Part shown: positions 62,037 through 64,000 of the stretch, in pieces
Position numbering within the stretch: position 1 is the first letter of the stretch
Layout: each line of letters opens with the position of its first letter
NCBI RefSeq assembly: GCF_013415845.1
Contig: NZ_CP058907.1
Span: 2,790,001 to 2,854,000, forward strand
Source of the DNA: Rhodopseudomonas palustris
GTDB taxonomy: Bacteria > Pseudomonadota > Alphaproteobacteria > Rhizobiales > Xanthobacteraceae
Direction of reading: 5' to 3'
DNA: 64,000 nt
The notes under the pieces: generated by a model
The model's input: only the letters and a program-made list of their open reading frames with translations
The model's database searches: none
What the model was told of the DNA's origin: nothing
Position numbers and translations under genes: made by a program

Positions 62037-62606
62037 ATGACCCTTTACCTCCTCGATACCAATGTGCTGTCGAACCTTTCCAAGCCTCGTCCTTCGCCAT
62101 CGGTGTTGAACTGGTGTCATCGTCTGCGGCCACGAAACTGGTGCATCGCTCAGTGCACGATCATTGAGATCCGGAGGGGGATCAAGATCCTCGCTTTGAA
62201 AGGCGAGCGAGCAAGGGCAGACGCTCTTAGCGACTGGTTCGATAACCTGATGGCGATGCGACCACGCATCATTGCACTCAACGACCACATCATCGATGTG
62301 TTCACTGATCTATCATTAGTACCAGAGCTACAGAATGTGTTCGCGCCTAATCCGGGTAAGTATCCCGCTAGAGTTGGGCGTGACCTCGAAATTGCGGCGA
62401 CTGCCATCGTTGTGAACGCGATAGTAGTGACTGTTAACGTCTCCGACTTCTTAGCGATTAACGATCACGTACGGTTGCCAGGACTGTTTAATCCCGACAC
62501 GGACCAATGGCTTGTTCGCCCAAGGAGGCGGGAGACTGAAGCGGTCGGGGAGGAGGGGCATTGGGATATGCACCGACGTTTGAGTGCCAAAATTCTGAAG
62601 CATTGA
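62037..62606 (+). CDS. PIN-domain ribonuclease toxin (VapC-like)
   Basis: A 189-residue PIN protein beginning MTLYLLDTNVLSNLSKP. Acidic active-site positions are the first Asp (LLDTNV), Glu in TIIEIRRGIKIL and the later Asp in VGRDLEIAATAI and NVSDFLAI. VapC toxins cleave tRNA or rRNA and are held by an antitoxin. The C-terminus is about 40 residues longer than usual. No antitoxin gene overlaps or directly precedes it; the Phd-like gene is divergent. Its start is clear from the family's conserved N-terminus. Confidence 0.83.
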   Translation: MTLYLLDTNVLSNLSKPRPSPSVLNWCHRLRPRNWCIAQCTIIEIRRGIKILALKGERARADALSDWFDNLMAMRPRIIALNDHIIDVFTDLSLVPELQNVFAPNPGKYPARVGRDLEIAATAIVVNAIVVTVNVSDFLAINDHVRLPGLFNPDTDQWLVRPRRRETEAVGEEGHWDMHRRLSAKILKH

Positions 62607-63087
62607 GTTGACCACTGAAAGGGCAAAGCAGACATTGCTGATGTCGCATCACGCCACCAAGTTTATGGTGCACGGCCTAGCGGTGTGCCCAGGCGACTAA
62701 TTGCAGTGGCAAAGTGGCCGGAGCCGGCGTGTTCGACTACATCGAGCGGATTAAAACGACAAGGCGCCACTTGGTGCCTGCTATCTGATCTTATTGAAAT
62801 CGAGCGACAGCTGGGATTTGTTTAACTGGACTTTCGCTCGATCCGGCAGCAGCTGAATGATGTGAGTCACAGGCGATGTTCTGTACATTTCTCAAACGGC
62901 GCCGAGCGGCGTGGGAGCTGGCAGAACTGGACGCCGATGCTCTTATGGAGGGCTACGGTTGAAGGCCGCCATCAACACCGCTTTCCCGATCATCGCTGCG
63001 CCACCGTTGAAACGAAGCTCGGAAGTAGCTGCAGACGATGGCGTTTAGTGAAGTGGCGTTGATAGCATGGGCACCTCGGTCCGTCGA
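62607..63087. other. Gene-free region between the PIN toxin and parA
   Basis: About 480 bp, convergent side of both genes. It contains a 28-codon ORF from ATG 62877 (MFCTFLKRRRAAWELAELDA) that looks like a truncated gene start, and nothing else that I can support. Likely remnant DNA of an island. Confidence 0.4.
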
Positions 63088-63732
63088 TCATGCTTTGATG
63101 CGAGCCAACTCCTTGTCCACTAGGTCGCAAAGCTGCTGAATTTCGCGATCGGCGGCTTCGCCACGTGAGAAACTGGAGACGGATTCACCAACCGTAAAAG
63201 CCCGAAGATAGTCCGGTCGCATGCGAATGATCGGAGCCACCTGCTCGCCAAATGTCTCCAACTCATGTTCGATCTGATCTCCCTCAAGCAAATGGATATC
63301 GATCCGATTGGGGACGATAATTGCGGCAAGGGGCGCCTTACGTCGCCGCCGCACGGCGCCGATCACGCGAATCGTTTCATCGACCCCCTCTATGTCGAGA
63401 CCCGAAGCTGTGCACGGAACGAGCACGATGTCGGCGATCGCCACCGAAGCGCCCAATTGGCGCGCGCTAGGCGCTGTATCAATTATGATCGTATCGGCCG
63501 GTAAGCGCCGTATGTCCTGAGCCCAAATCTTGAGCGGGATCTGCTCCAGATTCATCTCGTAGACGGGGAATTCGAGATTATCCATCATCGCCCAGATCGA
63601 AGCCGAGCGCTGTGGGTCGCTGTCCACTAGCGCTACCTCGCGCTCTCGTCGGCTCAATTCACCGGCGATATTTATGGCGATTGTCGTCTTGCCGACACCA
63701 CCCTTCTGTTGCGCTACGACGATGATCGGCAT
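63088..63732 (-). CDS. ParA-family partition ATPase (solitary)
   Basis: About 214 residues from ATG 63732 (MPIIVVAQQKGGVGKTT), chosen over the open frame to 63804 because the family starts just before the P-loop. The deviant Walker A QKGGVGKTT, switch I DSDPQRSAS and Walker B TIIIDTAPS are present. Short ParA proteins of this type lack the N-terminal helix-turn-helix and serve plasmid or integrative-element partition, or position large complexes. No ParB or rep gene is visible before the window ends. A small palindrome (CGAATGTTCG, 63884-63893) in its leader could be an operator. It supports the view that the right end is a mobile island. Confidence 0.85.
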   Translation of the reverse strand: MPIIVVAQQKGGVGKTTIAINIAGELSRREREVALVDSDPQRSASIWAMMDNLEFPVYEMNLEQIPLKIWAQDIRRLPADTIIIDTAPSARQLGASVAIADIVLVPCTASGLDIEGVDETIRVIGAVRRRRKAPLAAIIVPNRIDIHLLEGDQIEHELETFGEQVAPIIRMRPDYLRAFTVGESVSSFSRGEAADREIQQLCDLVDKELARIKA

Positions 63733-64000
63733 TCCTACGCTTGACCTGAGTATATTCACAAAGTCATCAACAGTTAGACGTGTGGCGTAGTCACCTGATA
63801 CCATCGAGCAATGCAGTGTCGTCGTCCGGGGCGATGCGACTTATCGACGAGCAGTGCCATGTAGTTCCTCTATGTGTTTAATGCGAATGTTCGTATTTGC
63901 TCATCCGGCATTGGGTAGGTCGTTAGACCACATAGTAATCGGCGTACTTGCAATTCGGTCGCGAACATAATTGCTGATGGATCGGCTGCCAATATTGACA

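Overview
The window looks like the chromosome of a high-GC alphaproteobacterium of the Rhodopseudomonas/Bradyrhizobium group. This rests on strong GC bias at third codon positions, long antisense shadow frames, many ABC importers with twin-arginine (Tat) signal-peptide binding proteins, a DUF6634-like protein and a nitrogenase-like marBHDK operon of the kind known from purple non-sulfur bacteria. The species call is an inference. I saw no rRNA, intact tRNA, CRISPR array or classical insertion sequence.

Region 1 (1-25 kb) is a sulfur-scavenging district. It holds a partial sulfonate-type binding protein at the left edge, a minus-strand operon ssuA-ssuC-ssuB-osmC-monooxygenase (6.0-2.4 kb), a Cys/Met-metabolism PLP enzyme, an alpha/beta hydrolase, a type-B carboxylesterase, an Aap-like amino-acid importer without its own ATPase, and a second sulfonate/taurine-type importer (14.9-17.8 kb) followed by a small membrane protein. 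Its centrepiece is four genes at 18.5-23.4 kb: a NifB-like radical SAM protein and NifH-, NifD- and NifK-like proteins. Together they match methylthio-alkane reductase (MarBHDK), which releases methanethiol from dimethyl sulfide-type compounds. The PLP enzyme could then fix the thiol into methionine. An FAD oxidoreductase follows.

Region 2 (25-36 kb) is a peptide/thiazoline uptake cluster. An L-ATC-hydrolase-like protein, an isochorismatase-family hydrolase and a peptide-binding protein lie divergent from a LysR regulator. Beyond it are a two-cassette ABC ATPase, two permeases, a second closely similar binding protein, an M20 amidohydrolase and a VOC protein.

Region 3 (36.8-42.9 kb) is a Tn7-like transposon core on the minus strand: tnsA, tnsB, tnsC and a long tniQ, closed by an intrinsic terminator. 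I see little or no cargo. About 1.2 kb of gene-poor sequence follows, with one possible small ORF.

Region 4 (44-53 kb) is a sugar-type ABC operon controlled by a GntR-family regulator with a clear palindromic operator candidate. One permease is fused to an SMP-30/strictosidine-synthase-like domain. A free-standing relative, a two-cassette ATPase and an acyl-CoA dehydrogenase follow.

Region 5 (53-64 kb) reads as a genomic island. It has a minus-strand operon of a TnsA-like nuclease, a DUF6634-like protein and an FtsH-like AAA/M41 protease; then a gene that appears to be joined by a programmed -1 ribosomal frameshift (slippery heptamer, stop codon and perfect 9-bp hairpin) to make a ~1330-residue TPR/PIN-like protein; then antitoxin-like proteins, a PIN toxin and a solitary ParA. 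The frameshift gene and the Mar operon are the two most notable items.
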